Origin: Amycolatopsis australiensis
GTDB taxonomy: Bacteria; Actinomycetota; Actinomycetes; Mycobacteriales; Pseudonocardiaceae
NCBI RefSeq assembly: GCF_900119165.1
Contig: NZ_FPJG01000006.1
Span: 6,014,001-6,078,000, forward strand
Reading direction: 5' to 3'
DNA length: 64,000 nt
The position numbers and the translations under genes were made by a program. Shown piece after piece: positions 44,242-52,849 of the stretch. The notes under the pieces were generated by a model, which made no database searches, had not been told where the DNA came from, and was given only the letters and a program-made list of their open reading frames with translations. The first letter of the stretch is position 1. Each line of letters starts with the position of its first letter.

Positions 44242-45258
44242 CTACGGCTTCCGCGGGTCGATGTGGATCTTCGGCCCCGGCCCGGCGCGGTACTGCCCGG
44301 CGAGCACGGCGCCGACCTCGTCGAGCCCGACCGTCGCCGCGACCAGCGGCCGGGGGTCGACGGCCCCGCTGCCGTAGGCGGCGATCGTGTCGGCCAGCCC
44401 CGGGGACGCCGACAGCACGCCGACCGCGGTGACGTCCTTCAGCACCAGCGCGCGCGTGTCGAGCAGGCTGGGACGGCCGGCGAGCCCGATGCCGACGACC
44501 CGCCCGGCCGGCTCGACGAGGTCCACGGCCAGCGCGGGAGCCTCGGCGGCGCCGGTGGCGTCGACGACGGCGTCGAACGGCAGGTCCGGGAGCGTCTCGC
44601 GGGTCCACACGTGCTCGAAGCCGAGGCTGCGGGCGAAGCTGCCGTCGCCGACGCCCATGAGGTGGACTTCGGCGCCCGCGGCGCGCAGGAACATCGCGGT
44701 CAGCAACCCGATCGTCCCGGGGCCGAGGACGAGGGCCCGGTCACCCGGTCCGGCACCGGTGGCCCGCGCCGCGCGCAGGGCGTTGCCGCCCGGCTCCACG
44801 AGGGCGCCGAGCACCGCGTCCACCTCGGCGGGCAGCGCGTGCAGCGACCACGCGGGAACGGCGAGCTGCTCGGCCAGCGCGCCGGGCCGCCCGCCGCGGA
44901 TGCCGACCTCCTGCCGGTTCTCGCAGGTGTGCTGGTGGCCTTTCCGGCAGCGGCGGCAGGTCCGGTCCCCGAGCATGGTGTCGCCCATGACGCGGCGACC
45001 GAGCCAGGCGGGGTCCACGCCGGCCCCGACGGCGGAGACGGTGCCCGCCCACTCGTGCCCGAGCCGCATCGGGTAGGCGGAGTGCCCTTGGTGCAGGTAG
45101 GCCATCTCGCCGGTGAAGAACTCGACGTCGGTCCCGCAGACCCCGGCGCGTTCGACATCGACGACGACCTCCCCCACCGCCGCCCGCGGCGCCGGGACCT
45201 CCCGCACGGAACACTCCCGCGGTCCGGTGAGCACGAAGGCCCGCATGGTGGAAGACAT
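44242..45258 (-). CDS. Zinc-type alcohol dehydrogenase (MDR family)
   Basis: A 338-aa medium-chain dehydrogenase. AGVCGTDVEFF and LGHEWAGTVSAVG supply catalytic-zinc ligands, and RALVLGPGTIGLLTAMFLRA is the Rossmann loop. In the structural zinc lobe only three Cys remain (DRTCRRCRKGHQHTCEN); the first Cys position is Asp, seen in some polyol dehydrogenases. Substrate is unknown. It lies downstream of a GntR gene on the same strand, separated by a large palindrome that may isolate it. Confidence 0.88.
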   Translation of the reverse strand: MSSTMRAFVLTGPRECSVREVPAPRAAVGEVVVDVERAGVCGTDVEFFTGEMAYLHQGHSAYPMRLGHEWAGTVSAVGAGVDPAWLGRRVMGDTMLGDRTCRRCRKGHQHTCENRQEVGIRGGRPGALAEQLAVPAWSLHALPAEVDAVLGALVEPGGNALRAARATGAGPGDRALVLGPGTIGLLTAMFLRAAGAEVHLMGVGDGSFARSLGFEHVWTRETLPDLPFDAVVDATGAAEAPALAVDLVEPAGRVVGIGLAGRPSLLDTRALVLKDVTAVGVLSASPGLADTIAAYGSGAVDPRPLVAATVGLDEVGAVLAGQYRAGPGPKIHIDPRKP

Positions 45259-45374
45259 GGCTGCATGCTCGCATCCGCACGCGGAATCCGGCCCGGCCGG
45301 GCGGCCGGACCGCCACCACGTGCCGGGCCGCAGGCCGAGCACCCGCGGCCGACGAGGCCCCCAGCGCCCCAATG

Positions 45375-45443
45375 CGGCCTTGGTTGCGTCTGACGCACCC
45401 AAGGCGGCCTTCGGTGCGTCTGACGCACCGAAGGCCGCCTTGG
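45375..45443. repeat. Nested 45-bp perfect palindrome
   Basis: Bases 45399-45420 and 45422-45443 are perfect reverse complements (22-bp arms, one T between), with core GGTGCGTC-T-GACGCACC. The left arm can instead pair with an imperfect copy at about 45375-45390 through another GCGTC-T-GACGC core, so two mutually exclusive hairpins exist. It lies between the GntR and dehydrogenase genes. It could be a terminator or a dispersed intergenic repeat unit; it contains no gene. Confidence 0.8.
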
Positions 45444-45483
45444 GGCGCTTCCTGCCACGCCGGCCGGGCGCGTCGGATGCCGC

Positions 45484-46152
45484 CTACCCGGCCGGCTGGT
45501 CGAGTCCAGGACGACCCGTGAGGACGTCGGACGCGAGCCGTCGGTGCGTCGCGAACAGCTCCAGGGCCGCGTCGCGGTCGCCGGCCCGCAGCGCGTCGGC
45601 CAGCTGCCGGTGCTCGGCCGGGATGCCCGCCAGGTAGCCCTCGGTTTCGACGCCGATGCGGGTCAGGAGGAACAGGTGTACCTGCGAACGGATCGCTTCC
45701 CACACCTCCCGCAGCCGCCGGTGGCCGGCCGCCGCGTAGACCGCGTCGTGGAATTCGAGGTCGGCGCGGACCATCTCGTGCGCGTCGGCCGCGCGCTCCA
45801 TGCGCCCCACCGCCGCGTCGACGGCCGCCAGATCGGGCGCCCGGCCGATCACCAGCTCGACGGCCAGCCGTTCGAGCGCGGCCCGCAGGCTGTCCAGCTC
45901 GGCGACGTCCACTTCGGACAGTGCGGTGACCGTGGTGCCCCGGTGCCACTCGCCCCGCACCAGGCCCTCGCGTTCCAGCTTCAGCAGCGCCTCCCGCACC
46001 GGCCCGCGGCTGACCCCCAGTGCCTCGGCCAGCTCCAGCTCGCGCAGCTGGCTGCCGGGCGGGTAGACCCCGTCGAAGACGGCGTCGCGGATGCGGTCGG
46101 CGACTTCGTCCGCCAGCCCGCGGCGCCGCGCCGGCCTCACTTGCCCGCTCAT
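45484..46152 (-). CDS. GntR-family regulator (FCD/FadR type)
   Basis: A 222-aa repressor. ELELAEALGVSRGPVREALL is the GntR recognition region at about residues 37-56, followed by LEREGLVRGEWHRGTTV. An FCD all-helical ligand domain follows, with DLEFHDAVYAAAGHRRLREV carrying metal-binding His. The ATG at 46152 is probably leaderless, 6 nt after a TAACAT -10. It shares a symmetric promoter with the VOC protein gene starting at 46175, which is therefore its most likely target. Confidence 0.9.
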   Translation of the reverse strand: MSGQVRPARRRGLADEVADRIRDAVFDGVYPPGSQLRELELAEALGVSRGPVREALLKLEREGLVRGEWHRGTTVTALSEVDVAELDSLRAALERLAVELVIGRAPDLAAVDAAVGRMERAADAHEMVRADLEFHDAVYAAAGHRRLREVWEAIRSQVHLFLLTRIGVETEGYLAGIPAEHRQLADALRAGDRDAALELFATHRRLASDVLTGRPGLDQPAG

Positions 46153-46158
46153 GTCTCA

Positions 46159-46168
46159 ATGTTAACAT
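46159..46168. promoter_or_regulatory. Symmetric bidirectional -10 / GntR operator
   Basis: ATGTTAACAT is a perfect palindrome midway between two divergent ATG codons only 22 bp apart. Read on either strand it gives the -10 hexamer TAACAT ending exactly 6 nt before each ATG, so both mRNAs should be leaderless. The same palindrome could be the GntR binding site, which would occlude both promoters at once. Confidence 0.65.
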
Positions 46169-46174
46169 CCGGAC

Positions 46175-46591
46175 ATGACGCTCCCCCGCTTCCACCTCGC
46201 CATGCCGGTCGACGACCTGGCCGCCGCCCGCCGGTTCTACGGCGAGGTGCTGGGCCTCGACCAGGGCCGCAGCGCCGACACGTGGGTCGACTGGAACCTG
46301 CACGGCCACCAGTTCGTGACGCACCTGGCGCCGGCCGGGCCGCGGCAGGTCCACAACCCCGTCGACGGCCACGACGTGCCGGTCCCCCACTTCGGCCTCA
46401 TCCTCACGATCGAGCAGTTCCACGAGCTCGCCGACCGGCTGCGGGCCGCGGGCACGAAGTTCGTCATCGAGCCGTACGTCCGCTTCGCCGGCGAGCCCGG
46501 GGAGCAGTGGACGATGTTCCTGCTCGATCCGGCCGGGAACGCCCTGGAGTTCAAGGCCTTCGCCGACGACTCGCAGGTCTTCGCCGCCTAG
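46175..46591 (+). CDS. VOC-family (glyoxalase-fold) protein
   Basis: A 138-aa metal-dependent enzyme or binding protein of the vicinal-oxygen-chelate fold. [20 protein letters not shown] starts the first beta-alpha-beta-beta-beta unit with a ligand His. [20 protein letters not shown] and [15 protein letters not shown], with the C-terminal Glu ligand, complete the second. Related proteins include dioxygenases, isomerases and fosfomycin-type transferases, and the substrate is open. The transcript is probably leaderless and controlled by the divergent GntR protein. Confidence 0.85.
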   Translation: MTLPRFHLAMPVDDLAAARRFYGEVLGLDQGRSADTWVDWNLHGHQFVTHLAPAGPRQVHNPVDGHDVPVPHFGLILTIEQFHELADRLRAAGTKFVIEPYVRFAGEPGEQWTMFLLDPAGNALEFKAFADDSQVFAA

Positions 46592-46611
46592 CCCGGCGCC
46601 GGCCTCCCCCG

Positions 46612-46629
46612 GGGTTGCGCTGAGGTTGC
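46612..46629. promoter_or_regulatory. 18-bp motif upstream of the GAF regulator
   Basis: GGGTTGCGCTGAGGTTGC contains two GGTTGC half-sites 11 bp apart. An almost identical 18-mer (16 of 18 bases) lies in opposite orientation at 47851-47868, before the monooxygenase gene. It is 50 bp upstream of the regulator start and is probably that regulator's own site. Confidence 0.65.
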
Positions 46630-46678
46630 CGAGCCCCCGGTCCCGCGGGTTACCGTTGACCCGGCCCAGGAGGTGGCG

Positions 46679-47860
46679 GTGGACGAAGGAGTCTGCGCGG
46701 TCCGGCCCGGCATCGACGTCGCCGGGCATGCCCGGCTGCTCGCCGGCGTCCACGACGCCGTTCTCGCCGGGCGGCCGCCACGCGTTGCTCCGCGCCGGCT
46801 CGTCGAACGCTCCTGGCGGCGGGTTGCCGCGCAGGGCGTCGATCCCGATCGGCCGCCCGCGCCCGATCCCGTCGGTGCCGCCGAGGTCGAACGGCGGCGG
46901 ACCACCTGCCGGCTCCACGAAGTCCTGCCCGAACTCCGGGGCGCGCTGACCTCCGTCGCCGAGGACGCGCACCACCTCATGGTCGTCACCGATGCCGACG
47001 GCGTCGTCCTCTGGCGGGAAGGGGCGCGCCGCGTGCGGCACCGCGCCGACTCGCTCGGGTTCACCGAGGGCGCCATCTGGTCGGAGCCGGCCATCGGCAG
47101 CAACGCGATCGGCACGGCGCTGGCCGAGGCCGCTCCCGTCCAGATGTTCGCCGCCGAGCACTTCGTGCGCTCGCACCACACCTGGACGTGCACCGCCTAC
47201 CCCGTGCACGACCCGCGGACCGGCGACCTGCTCGGCATCGTCGACGTCAGCGGCCCGGCCGAGACCGTCCACCCGATGACCGTCGCCCTGGTCGGCACGG
47301 CCGTGCGGCTCGCCGAGACCGTCCTGCGCCAGCGCCACGAAGCCCGGCTCGAAGCCCTCCGGCAGCTCTCCGGCTCGCTGCTCGCCGGCGTCGGCGGGGC
47401 CGGGCTCGTCGTCGACGACCACGGCTGGGTCGCCGCCCAGAGCGGGGTCTGCGGGATCGACCGCGTCGCCGCGCCCCGGCACGGCGTCCCCGTCGCGGTC
47501 CGCGGCATCGGGGCGTGCGAACCGGAACCGGTGCCCGGCGGCTGGCTGCTGCGGCCCAGCCACCGCGAGACCCTGAGGCTGACCCTCGACCTGGACCCGC
47601 CGCGCGCGATCGTCGAAGGCTCCGCCCGGTGGACGCACCCGCTCGGCCGCCGGCAGGCGGAGCTGCTGCGGCTGATCGCGGCCGCCGGACCGGCCGGGGT
47701 ACCGGCCGCGCAGCTGTCGGAGACCCTCTACGGCGACCGCACGCACCTGGTCACCGTGCGCGCGGAGCTCTCGCGGCTGCGCAAGCTCGTCGGCGGGCTG
47801 CTGCTGGGCCGCCCGTACCGGATCGCGCCCGGCGTCGAGGTCGTGCTGATGCAACCTTAG
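46679..47860 (+). CDS. GAF-domain transcriptional regulator (AcoR/MimR-like, no sigma54 module)
   Basis: A 393-aa regulator. The N-terminal half follows the AcoR sensory pattern: LVERSWRRVAAQGVDPDRPP, then a GAF domain with LGFTEGAIWSEPAIGSNAIG and HTWTCTAYPVHDPRTGDLLG. There is no AAA+ domain; instead the C-terminus is a winged-helix unit (LGRRQAELLRLIAAAGPAGV, VTVRAELSRLRKLVG). GTG 46679 is chosen because GGAGG lies 5 nt upstream. It probably activates the adjacent flavin monooxygenase gene in response to its substrate, and shares an 18-bp motif with that promoter. Confidence 0.85.
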   Translation: MDEGVCAVRPGIDVAGHARLLAGVHDAVLAGRPPRVAPRRLVERSWRRVAAQGVDPDRPPAPDPVGAAEVERRRTTCRLHEVLPELRGALTSVAEDAHHLMVVTDADGVVLWREGARRVRHRADSLGFTEGAIWSEPAIGSNAIGTALAEAAPVQMFAAEHFVRSHHTWTCTAYPVHDPRTGDLLGIVDVSGPAETVHPMTVALVGTAVRLAETVLRQRHEARLEALRQLSGSLLAGVGGAGLVVDDHGWVAAQSGVCGIDRVAAPRHGVPVAVRGIGACEPEPVPGGWLLRPSHRETLRLTLDLDPPRAIVEGSARWTHPLGRRQAELLRLIAAAGPAGVPAAQLSETLYGDRTHLVTVRAELSRLRKLVGGLLLGRPYRIAPGVEVVLMQP

Positions 47861-47868
47861 GGCAACCC
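47851..47868. promoter_or_regulatory. 18-bp motif upstream of the flavin monooxygenase
   Basis: On the minus strand this reads GGGTTGCCCTAAGGTTGC, matching the site at 46612-46629 in 16 of 18 positions, with the same 11-bp half-site spacing. It overlaps the last codons of the GAF regulator and ends 82 bp before the monooxygenase start, a normal activator position. Confidence 0.65.
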
Positions 47869-47950
47869 TTACCCGCTGCCGGGCCGCTGTTGTTTGCTGC
47901 GCTCAACGCGCCGCCGACGACGACGGTGCCCGAGACGGGGAGGTCCGCTC

Positions 47951-49765
47951 ATGACCCAGACCCTCGAACCGGCCGCGGCCCTCGATGCCCGGCAGCGCGT
48001 CGACGGCTGGCTCGCCGACTTCGAGGCCGCGCTGGCGGCCCGTGACGCCGACCGGGCCGCGGCGCTGTTCGCGACGACGTCGTTCTGGCGGGACCTCGTC
48101 GCGTTCACCTGGAACCTCAAGACCGTCGAAAACCGCGACGGCGTCAAGGACCTCCTGCTGGCCACCATGGACCGCACCGACGCGTCCGGCTTCCACACCA
48201 CCGAGGAGCCGACCGAGAACGACGGCGTCGTCGAGGCGTGGATCGGCTTCGAGACGGCGGTCGGCCGCGCCCGCGGTCACCTGCGCCTCACCGACGAAGG
48301 CGCGTTCACGCTGCTCACCACGCTGTACGAGCTGAAGGGCCACGAGGAGCCACAGGGCACGCGGCGGCCGATGGGCGCCGAGCACGGCATCAACCGCGAG
48401 CGCGTCACCTGGGCCGAGGCCCGGCAGGCGGAGCTGGCGGAGCTGGGCACCACGCGGCAGCCGTACGTCGTCGTCATCGGCGGCGGCCAGGGCGGGATCG
48501 CGCTCGGGGCCCGGCTGCGGCAGCTCGGCGTACCGCACGTGGTCGTCGACCGGCACGCGCGGCCCGGCGACCAGTGGCGCGGCCGCTACAAGTCGCTGTG
48601 CCTGCACGACCCCGTCTGGTACGACCACCTGCCCTACCTCGACTTCCCGCGCAACTGGCCGGTCTTCGCGCCGAAGGACAAGATCGCCGACTGGCTGGAG
48701 ATGTACACGAAGGTCATGGAGGTGAACTACTGGTCGTCGACGACGTGCCGGCGCGCTTCCTACGACGAAGACACCAAGGAATGGACCGTCGTCCTCGACC
48801 GCGACGGCGAAGAGGTCGTCCTCCGGCCGAAGCAGCTGGTGCTGGCGACGGGCATGTCGGGCAAGCCGAACGTCCCGGTGCTGCCGGGCCAGGACCGCTT
48901 CCGCGGCGAGCAGCACCACAGCTCGCAGCACCCCGGGCCGGACGCCTACCGCGGCAAGAAGGCGGTCGTCATCGGGTCGAACAACTCGGCGTTCGACATC
49001 TGCGGCGCGCTGTGGGAGGTGGGCGCCGACGTCACGATGGTGCAGCGCAGCTCGACGCACATCGTGAAGTCCGACTCGCTGATGGACCTGGGTCTCGGTG
49101 ACCTGTACTCCGAGCGCGCGCTGGCCGCCGGGATGACGACCCAGAAGGCCGACCTGACCTTCGCCTCGCTCCCCTACCGGATCATGCACACGTTCCAGCA
49201 GCCGGTGTACGCGGCGATCCGGGAACGCGACCGGGAGTTCTACGACCGGCTCGAAGCCGCGGGCTTCCGGCACGACTGGGGTGACGACGACTCCGGGCTG
49301 TTCATGAAGTACCTGCGCCGCGGCTCCGGCTACTACATCGACGTCGGCGCGGCGGACCTGGTGGCCAACGGCGACGTCAAGCTGGCGCACGGCCAGGTCA
49401 CCGAGCTGACCGAGCACTCCGTGATCCTGGAGGACGGCACCGAGCTCGAAGCCGACCTCGTCGTCTACGCGACCGGCTACGGCTCGATGAACGGCTGGGC
49501 GGCCGACCTGATCAGCCAGGAGGTCGCCGACAAGGTCGGCAAGGTGTGGGGCCTGGGCTCGGGCACGACCAAGGACCCGGGCCCGTGGGAGGGCGAGCAG
49601 CGGAACATGTGGAAGCCCACCCGGCAGGAGGGCCTCTGGTTCCACGGCGGCAACCTGCACCAGTCGCGGCACTACTCGCTCTACCTGGCCCTGCAGCTGA
49701 AGGCCCGGGCGGAAGGCATCCCGACGCCGGTGTACGGGCTGCAGGAGGTGCACCACCTCGCCTAG
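47951..49765 (+). CDS. Flavin-dependent monooxygenase with SnoaL-like N-terminal domain
   Basis: A 604-aa protein. Residues about 20-150 resemble a SnoaL/NTF2-like fold. Residues about 175-600 are an NAD(P)/FAD monooxygenase with YVVVIGGGQGGIALGARLRQ as FAD site, a second nucleotide motif KAVVIGSNNSAFDICGALWE and LVVYATGYGSM near the end. It resembles flavin-containing and Baeyer-Villiger-like monooxygenases of actinomycetes, but the full BVMO fingerprint is not clear. The GAF regulator just upstream is its probable activator. Its last 4 bp overlap the end of the convergent fadE33-like gene. Confidence 0.87.
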   Translation: MTQTLEPAAALDARQRVDGWLADFEAALAARDADRAAALFATTSFWRDLVAFTWNLKTVENRDGVKDLLLATMDRTDASGFHTTEEPTENDGVVEAWIGFETAVGRARGHLRLTDEGAFTLLTTLYELKGHEEPQGTRRPMGAEHGINRERVTWAEARQAELAELGTTRQPYVVVIGGGQGGIALGARLRQLGVPHVVVDRHARPGDQWRGRYKSLCLHDPVWYDHLPYLDFPRNWPVFAPKDKIADWLEMYTKVMEVNYWSSTTCRRASYDEDTKEWTVVLDRDGEEVVLRPKQLVLATGMSGKPNVPVLPGQDRFRGEQHHSSQHPGPDAYRGKKAVVIGSNNSAFDICGALWEVGADVTMVQRSSTHIVKSDSLMDLGLGDLYSERALAAGMTTQKADLTFASLPYRIMHTFQQPVYAAIRERDREFYDRLEAAGFRHDWGDDDSGLFMKYLRRGSGYYIDVGAADLVANGDVKLAHGQVTELTEHSVILEDGTELEADLVVYATGYGSMNGWAADLISQEVADKVGKVWGLGSGTTKDPGPWEGEQRNMWKPTRQEGLWFHGGNLHQSRHYSLYLALQLKARAEGIPTPVYGLQEVHHLA

Positions 49766-50805
49766 CATCCGAGCGCGCGCCCGGGATCGCCGAACAGCAG
49801 GGCGGTCCCGTGCGCGCGCTTGAAGTACAGGTGGGCGTCGTGTTCCCAGGTGATGGCGATGCCGCCGTGCAGCTGGATCATCTCCGCCGCCGCGTGCGAA
49901 AACGCTTCGCCGCACACGACTTTCGCGGTCATGACCGCTTCGGGGTCACCGTCCACAATGGCCGCATACAGCGCCGACCTGGCGGCCTCGACGTGGACGT
50001 GCACGTCGGCCATCCGGTGCTTGAGCGCCTGGAACGACCCGATCGGGCGGCCGAACTGGCGGCGCTGTTTCGTGTACCCCACCGTCAGTTCCAGCGCGCG
50101 GGCGGCCGCGCCGACCTGCTCGGCGGCCACGGCGACCACCGCCGTGTCGAGCAGCCGCCGCAGCTGCAAGGCGAAGCCGCCGGTGTCGAGCCGCCGGGCC
50201 GGCGTGGCGGCGAAGTCCACGACGGCGAGCCGCCGGGTCGGGTCGAGCGTCGTGACGCGTTCGCGCCGGACGCCGTCGAGCGGCACCTCGAACAGGCCGG
50301 CGCCGTCGGCCGTGCGGGCCACGGCGAGGAGGACGTCCGCCAGGTCGCCGTCGAGCACGTAGTGGGCGCGGCCGTCGAGCCCGGCGGGCGACGCGGTCAG
50401 ACCGGGCGAGAAGTCGGCGTCGGACCAGGCCAGTGCGGCGAGTGTCGTGCCCGCGGCGATGCCGGGCAGCAGCCGCTCGCAGGCTTCGTCGTTGCCCGTG
50501 CGCAGCAGGGCTTCGCCGCAGAGCACCGCCGAGCCCAGCATCGGCGCGGGCGTCAGCGTCCGGCCGAGTTCCTGCAGGACGACGCACGCCTCGGCGAGTC
50601 CCGCGCCCGCACCGCCGTAGTGCTCCGGGATCGCGAGCGCGGCGACACCGATCTGCTCGCACAGCGTCGACCAGAGCTTGTCGTCGTAGCCGAGCGGCGA
50701 CTCCATCGCGGCCCGCACCGCCGCCGGCCCCGACCGCCGGGTCAGCAGAGCCCGGACGGCGTCCCGCAGCGCGGCGGCTTCCCCGGTTTCCAGCGGATCG
50801 GTCAT
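49762..50805 (-). CDS. fadE33: Acyl-CoA dehydrogenase, FadE33-like
   Basis: A 347-aa acyl-CoA dehydrogenase of the half-active type that works in heteromers. YTKQRRQFGRPIGSFQALKH is the conserved C-terminal helix region and AEMIQLHGGIAITWEHDAHL the FAD-binding/active-site segment. It is last in a five-gene operon fadD3-ech-fadE31-fadE32-fadE33, the same fadE order as Mycobacterium tuberculosis Rv3562-Rv3564 in the HIP pathway. The ATG overlaps the upstream stop by 4 nt. The assignment to FadE33 rests on operon order. Confidence 0.85.
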   Translation of the reverse strand: MTDPLETGEAAALRDAVRALLTRRSGPAAVRAAMESPLGYDDKLWSTLCEQIGVAALAIPEHYGGAGAGLAEACVVLQELGRTLTPAPMLGSAVLCGEALLRTGNDEACERLLPGIAAGTTLAALAWSDADFSPGLTASPAGLDGRAHYVLDGDLADVLLAVARTADGAGLFEVPLDGVRRERVTTLDPTRRLAVVDFAATPARRLDTGGFALQLRRLLDTAVVAVAAEQVGAAARALELTVGYTKQRRQFGRPIGSFQALKHRMADVHVHVEAARSALYAAIVDGDPEAVMTAKVVCGEAFSHAAAEMIQLHGGIAITWEHDAHLYFKRAHGTALLFGDPGRALGC

Positions 50806-51722
50806 CGCAGGACCCGCGCGCGGTGGTACGCCCCGGTGCCCCAGGCGCCGGCCAGGGCCCGCACCTTCGTCAGCCGCAGCCCCAGGTCGTGTTCGGCGGT
50901 GTAGCCGATGGCGCCGTGGACCTGCAGCGCCGTCCGCGCGGCGAGGTACGCCGCGTCACCGGCCATGACCTTCGCCGCCGAGACGTCGCGGGTGAAGGTG
51001 TCCCGGGCGACGGCCGCGCCGTGGAGCAGCGGGCGGGCCAGCTCGAGCCGCGTGACGACGTCGGCGAGCAGGTGCTTGATCGCCTGGTACTCGCCGATGG
51101 CCCGGCCGTACTGGCTGCGTTGCCTGGCGTAGGCGACGGAGGCGTCGAGCAGCCATTGCCCCGCGCCGAGCAGCTGGGCGGCAACGGCGAGGACGCCGAG
51201 GTCGAACGGGCGTGCCGCCGTCGCCGTCGCCGCGCCGGTGACCCGGAACAGCCGCCGGGCCGGGTCGATCGAGCGGACGACCTCACGGTCCGCGCCGGCG
51301 ACCTCGGCACCGGTGAGGTCCAGCACCACGCCGGCGACGTCGGCGTCCAGCGCCAAGGGGACTTCCGGTGGCGCGACGACCGTGACCAGCAGGTCGCCCT
51401 CGGCGAGGGCCGTGAGCCGCTCGCCGGTCAGCAGCGCCGGGGCGACCGCCGCCGACTCGGCGAGCGGCCCCGGCACGGCGTGGTAGCCGAGCGCTTCGAA
51501 GGCGACCACCAGGTCGACCGGCGACGCGCCGAGCCCGCCGTGCTCCTCGGGCACGAGCAGCGCCGGGACGCCGAGATCGGCGAGGGCGCGCCAGAGCTTG
51601 AGGCCGCGGTCGTGCTCCCCCGCCGCCCAGGCCCGGGCGGCGGCCGCGGTGTCCGCCCCGCCCAGCAGCTCGTGCAGCGTCGCGGCGAACTGCCGTTGCT
51701 CCGGCGAGAGCTGGAACCTCAT
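50802..51722 (-). CDS. fadE32: Acyl-CoA dehydrogenase, FadE32-like
   Basis: A 306-aa member of the short acyl-CoA dehydrogenase subunits that pair with a longer partner. YARQRSQYGRAIGEYQAIKH and LQVHGAIGYTAEHDLGLRLT are the conserved C-terminal blocks. Its size is close to mycobacterial FadE32, and it is flanked by FadE31- and FadE33-like genes with 4-nt overlaps on both sides. Together they are expected to dehydrogenate a CoA thioester late in HIP breakdown. Confidence 0.85.
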   Translation of the reverse strand: MRFQLSPEQRQFAATLHELLGGADTAAAARAWAAGEHDRGLKLWRALADLGVPALLVPEEHGGLGASPVDLVVAFEALGYHAVPGPLAESAAVAPALLTGERLTALAEGDLLVTVVAPPEVPLALDADVAGVVLDLTGAEVAGADREVVRSIDPARRLFRVTGAATATAARPFDLGVLAVAAQLLGAGQWLLDASVAYARQRSQYGRAIGEYQAIKHLLADVVTRLELARPLLHGAAVARDTFTRDVSAAKVMAGDAAYLAARTALQVHGAIGYTAEHDLGLRLTKVRALAGAWGTGAYHRARVLR

Positions 51723-52849
51723 CGGCGTGCCTCCCTCGGGAGCTTCAGCAGCCGTTCGGCGATCGTGTTCCGCTGGATCTGGTCGGTGCCGCCGTAGATC
51801 GGGCCGGCGAGGGAGAACAGGTAACCGTCCACCCAGGCCTGCTCGGTCTCCGCGAGCGGGCCGAGCACGTCGAGCGCGGTCTCGTGGAGTTCGACGTCCA
51901 GGTGCGACCAGAACAGCTTGTTCACGCTCGACTCGGGCCCCAGCCGACCGCCGTCCTCGAGGCGGCTCACGGTGCCGAACGTGTAGAGCTGGTACGCCCG
52001 TGCCCCGATCCACGCATCGGCCACCCTGTCCCTTGTGGACTCCGGGCGGCCGTGGTCACGCCACAGCGAGACGAGGCGGCCGGCGGCCGCGAGGAACCGG
52101 CCGGGGCTGCGCAGCGAGAGCCCGCGTTCGTTGTTCGCCGTCGTCATCGCCACCCGCCAGCCCTGCCCCACCTCCCCGATCACGTCCTCGTCGGGCACGA
52201 ACACCTCGTCGAAGAAGATCTCCGCGAACCCCGGCTCACCGTCCAGCTGCGGGATCGGCCGGACCGTCACGCCGTCGGCGCGCAGGTCGGCCATGAAATA
52301 GGTCAAGCCGTGATGCCGCTGCGCGTCCGGGTCGGTGCGGAACAGCCCGAACGCGCGATCGGCGAACGCCGCCCGCGAACTCCACGTCTTCTGCCCCGAC
52401 AGCAACCAGCCCCCGGCGGTACGCACCGCCGTGCTGCGCAACGCCGCGATGTCGCTGCCCGCCTCGGGTTCCGACCACGCCTGCGCCCACACCTGCGCAC
52501 CAGTGGCCATCGCGGGCAGGATCCGGTCACACTGCTCCGGCGTGCCGTGCGCGAACAACGTCGGCGCCAGCATGAAGATCCCGTTCTGCGACACCCGGCC
52601 CGGAGCCCCCGCCGCGTAGTACTCCTCCTCGAACAGCAGCCACTGCAGCATCGACGCGTCCCGCCCGTGGTACTCCCGCGGCCACGACACCACCGACCAC
52701 CGCGCCTCCGCCAGCTCCGCCTCCCACTCGCGGTGCGCCGCGAAGCCTGCGGCGGTGTCCATCGACGGCAACACCCGCACGTGCTCGGCCAGCCACGCCC
52801 GCGCCTCGTCCCGGAACGCGGCCGACGCCTCGTCGATGTCGAGATCCAT
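51719..52849 (-). CDS. fadE31: Acyl-CoA dehydrogenase, FadE31-like
   Basis: A 376-aa acyl-CoA dehydrogenase, the full-length partner in the FadE31/32/33 set. WAQAWSEPEAGSDIAALRST is the FAD/substrate loop, and AGPIYGGTDQIQRNTIAERL is the C-terminal FAD-binding signature. Mycobacterial FadE31 has about 377 residues. The start shares one base with the stop of the upstream enoyl-CoA hydratase-like gene (TGATG). Confidence 0.88.
   Translation of the reverse strand: MDLDIDEASAAFRDEARAWLAEHVRVLPSMDTAAGFAAHREWEAELAEARWSVVSWPREYHGRDASMLQWLLFEEEYYAAGAPGRVSQNGIFMLAPTLFAHGTPEQCDRILPAMATGAQVWAQAWSEPEAGSDIAALRSTAVRTAGGWLLSGQKTWSSRAAFADRAFGLFRTDPDAQRHHGLTYFMADLRADGVTVRPIPQLDGEPGFAEIFFDEVFVPDEDVIGEVGQGWRVAMTTANNERGLSLRSPGRFLAAAGRLVSLWRDHGRPESTRDRVADAWIGARAYQLYTFGTVSRLEDGGRLGPESSVNKLFWSHLDVELHETALDVLGPLAETEQAWVDGYLFSLAGPIYGGTDQIQRNTIAERLLKLPREARR

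Noticed and set aside
44741..47854. Minus-strand frame of about 1037 codons over the GntR, VOC and GAF regulator genes
   Set aside because: It contains pieces antisense or out of frame to genes with clear domains and known motifs. It is a GC-driven shadow.
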